Origin: Gari tellinella
Taxonomy: Eukaryota; Mollusca; Bivalvia; Cardiida; Psammobiidae
Reading direction: 5' to 3'
Length of the DNA: 64,000 nt
Assembly: GCA_922989275.2 (NCBI GenBank)
Contig: OV277870.1
Span: 73,149,216-73,213,215, forward strand
The notes beneath the pieces are model-generated. The model was not told the DNA's origin and made no database searches. It worked only from the letters and a program-made list of their open reading frames with translations. Position numbers and translations under genes: made by a program. Below are positions 61,501 to 64,000 of this stretch, in pieces (within the stretch, counting starts at the first letter, position 1; every line of letters starts with the position of its first letter).

Positions 61501-62231
61501 GACTACGACTTTTTGAAAATCGAGTTTAATCTTAATTTATTTTCTTTATTTGAGGGACTACGATTAAAGTAAAACAATACGTATACCCTAACTTTTTACG
61601 CTCTTTATTGTTATTATGGTTTCAACGCAATAAAACGCCAAACAATGACATATTTTAGACATTTTATCGCTAACCCTGGAGTCCCCCTGGGGACTTTGTA
61701 GTCCACAAAACTTTTTGCCTAAGTTTAGCACTTTTAAATAGCACTAGCACTGATCTTTAAACGGGGTTAGTTGTTATTTTCGCCTAATTTCATTCTAGCA
61801 AAAGGTTTTCCCTTATCTCACAAGAATAAAAAAGTTGACCCTAACCCCAGGTAATACTGAAATTCATGTTAGGGTTAGCTAGGGTTACACCTATACCCCA
61901 TTTTTTGACCTAACTTTCTAACTTTTTCTAGGGAAACTAGATATCAAAAAAACGAAAAAAACGTCTAGAGATACGTATATCTAACAACGAACGTAATACT
62001 ACACAACGCTAACCCTGGTTTTAGATCTCCATAGGGTTAAATTAAAGATTTTCAAAAATCATTTTAACCCTATGACCAAATTAAGCCAGGGTTAATAACA
62101 GACTGTTTTGCGCTCGTTGTTAGATATAAAACCCTACTTGATATCTAAAAACCCTCCTTAACCCTATGCTAGAAGTACCCCTAGGGTATCGGGGGACCAA
62201 AAGTCCACCAGGGTTAGGGTTACAACCGTAA
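58541..62231. repeat. Subtelomeric spacer, unit 2 (3691 bp)
   Basis: Offset from unit 1 is exactly 3774 bp at every checkpoint (open frames at 55269/59043, 56426/60200 and 56700/60474 translate identically), so no indels and no visible substitutions. Confidence 0.92.
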
Positions 62232-62445
62232 TTAGGGTTAGGGTTAGGGTTAGGGTTAGGGTTAGGGTTAGGGTTAGGGTTAGGGTTAGGGTTAGGGTTA
62301 GGGTTAGGGTTAGGGTTAGGGTTAGGGTTAGGGTTAGGGTTAGGGTTAGGGTTAGGGTTAGGGTTAGGGTTAGGGTTAGGGTTAGGGTTAGGGTTAGGGT
62401 TAGGGTTAGGGTTAGGGTTAGGGTTAGGGTTAGGGTTAGGGTTAG
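62232..62445 (+). repeat. Telomeric TTAGGG tract 3
   Basis: About 35 perfect TTAGGG repeats, the longest of the three, same orientation. Confidence 0.97.
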
Positions 62446-64000
62446 TGGCGTTTTCGGGGACCCAAATATGGTCTATCTGGGGACACGGTCTAGGTCGGGG
62501 ACCCAAGAAATGGTCTAGGCGGGGGACCCTGGTCTATAGGGGGACCCAGCCCTGGTCTATTGGGGGACCCATTAGAATAAAGAAGGAATTTTAAAGTGAT
62601 ATAGTATTTTTATTGAGAGTATCTGTGAGCTTTAAACCTGTATGTTTCTTTTAAGCTGGGTGTTCTGAACATGTTTTGTTCTTAGATCTAATTAAAAAAG
62701 TGGCTCCTTAACTTATTATCCAACTTTGTAGTTTTTGGTATGGTCTATTGGGGGACCCATTAAAATAAAGAAGGAATTTTAATGTGATCTAGTATTTTTT
62801 TGGAGAGTATCTGAGAGCTTTAAACCTGTATGTTTCTTTTAAGCTGGGTGTTCTGAACATGTTTTGTTCTTAGACTTAATTAAAAAAGTGGCTCCTTATA
62901 CTTATATCCAACTTAGTAGTTTTATGGTATGGTCTATTGGGGGACCCGTTAAAATAAAGAAGGAATTTAAAGGCGATATAGTATTTTTTCTGAGAGTATC
63001 TGAAAGCTTAAAACCTACATGGTTAGCCTTATCTGGATGTTCTGAACAACATTTGTTCTTTGACCTATTTAAAAAAACCGGCCTAAAGGGTTATATTCAC
63101 ACCATGATTAGAGACCAAAGTTCGAGTCCGTGTTCAACTCGGTTAGTGGGTTCTAAAAATCTAGGCCTGTGATATGTTGTAGAGTTGGATGTTCTGAACA
63201 ACATTTATTCTTAGACCTTATTAAAAATGTGGCTCTGAGTCACATTAATCTTGTCCCAAAAGAACACCCCTAAACCATTTACTTTAACGTTATAGGGTGA
63301 CCTAAGTCCGATCCCCAGTAGGACCCTTAGGGTTGTTGGATACCGCTCAAATGTTCAGGGGATGTGTATAAATGATTTATCTAGGTAACTCTATGCCTAA
63401 AAAATAAAAAAATATACTTCGGGGTTTATGGTCCAACCTTGTCAGAGACCAAGGTTTGAGTCCCTGTAAAGACCCGGTCGGTGGGTTCTAAGTACCTAGG
63501 CCTCAGATATGTTGTAAAGATGGGTGTTCTAAACATCTTTTATTCTTTGACATTATTTAAAATGTGGCTGTGAGTCTCATTATTATTGTCCCAAAAGACC
63601 ACCCCTAAACCAGTACTTTAACGTTATAGGGTGACCTAAGTCCGATCCCCAGTAGGACCCTAAGGGTTGTTGGATACCGCTCAAATTTTCAGGGGATGTG
63701 TATAAATGATTTATTTAGGTGACTCTATGCCTAAAAAATACAAAAAAATACTTAGGGGTTTATGGTCCAACCATGATCAGAGACCAAAGTTCGAGTCTCT
63801 GTAGGACCCGGTCGGTGGGTTCTAAGTACCTTGGCCTCAGATATGTTGTAGAGCTGGATGTTCTGAACATCTTTTATTCTTTGACTTTATTAAAAATGTG
63901 GCTGTGGGTCACATTATTTTTGTCCCCAAAGCCCTTCTGATTTTTCCTATATAAAGTAGACTGAAAGTAAAGCAAAAGGCGCCTTAAGGAATAGACAGTT
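62446..64000. repeat. Subtelomeric spacer, unit 3 (diverged, incomplete)
   Basis: Starts with a different TGGTCTATTGGGGGACCC minisatellite, then follows the same order as units 1-2 (ATTAGAATAAAGAAGGAA and CCGATCCCCAGTAGGACCC repeats) with clear substitutions. Cut by the window end. Confidence 0.88.

Overview
This is eukaryotic nuclear DNA, AT-rich and full of repeats, most likely from a bivalve mollusc. The pointers are multi-exon genes with GT-AG introns, tRNA-derived SINEs of bivalve type, many small hairpin transposons, and vertebrate-type TTAGGG telomere repeats. I cannot name the species from sequence alone. There are no operons, no prokaryotic features and no RNA genes that I could support.

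The coding content is one tandem family: four paralogous cytochrome P450 genes, all on the minus strand. The two complete ones share the same six-exon structure (555, 213, 139, 266, 128 and 217 nt; phases 0,0,1,0,2), giving 505 aa. Copy A (1221-4621) has exons 1-4; exons 5-6 should lie beyond the left edge. Copies B (8927-19128) and C (32109-43140) are complete and look intact. Copy D (48196-54602) is a pseudogene: exons 1-2 and the start of exon 3 are missing, and exon 4 carries an in-frame TAG. The proteins look like microsomal, CYP2-clan-type monooxygenases with an N-terminal anchor, a PIPGP hinge, ETLR, FRPERW and the FGxGRRxCPG heme loop. All copies share two deviations: the I-helix motif is AGILTS/AGIMTS with no acidic residue, and the C-helix WxxxR is HxxxR in the three copies that have exon 1.

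Between and inside the genes are transposon remains. They include two decayed Tc1-like transposons, a decayed CR1/jockey-like reverse transcriptase, tRNA-derived SINEs and several short inverted-repeat families: a 250-bp CAGTGGAGAA family, a 252-bp TTAACCCTTT family, and CAGCGCTCCCT and CAGTAAAACCTC families. There is also a pair of 2.5-3 kb TTAA-flanked elements with a tandem-repeat core, lying in opposite orientation on either side of exons 3-6 of gene C. A GATCAGACGCCG hairpin recurs in several otherwise different elements. Genes C and D, with their introns and 3' flanks, come from one recent duplication, so most insertions can be read against an empty site in the other copy.

From 54603 to the right edge the window is subtelomeric. 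A telomeric TTAGGG tract abuts D exon 3 inside the coding sequence. It is followed by two apparently identical 3774-bp units, each made of a TTAGGG tract plus a 3691-bp spacer, then a third tract and a diverged third spacer. The exon/telomere junction is the most striking feature: either a broken chromosome end healed inside a P450 gene, or an assembly misjoin.
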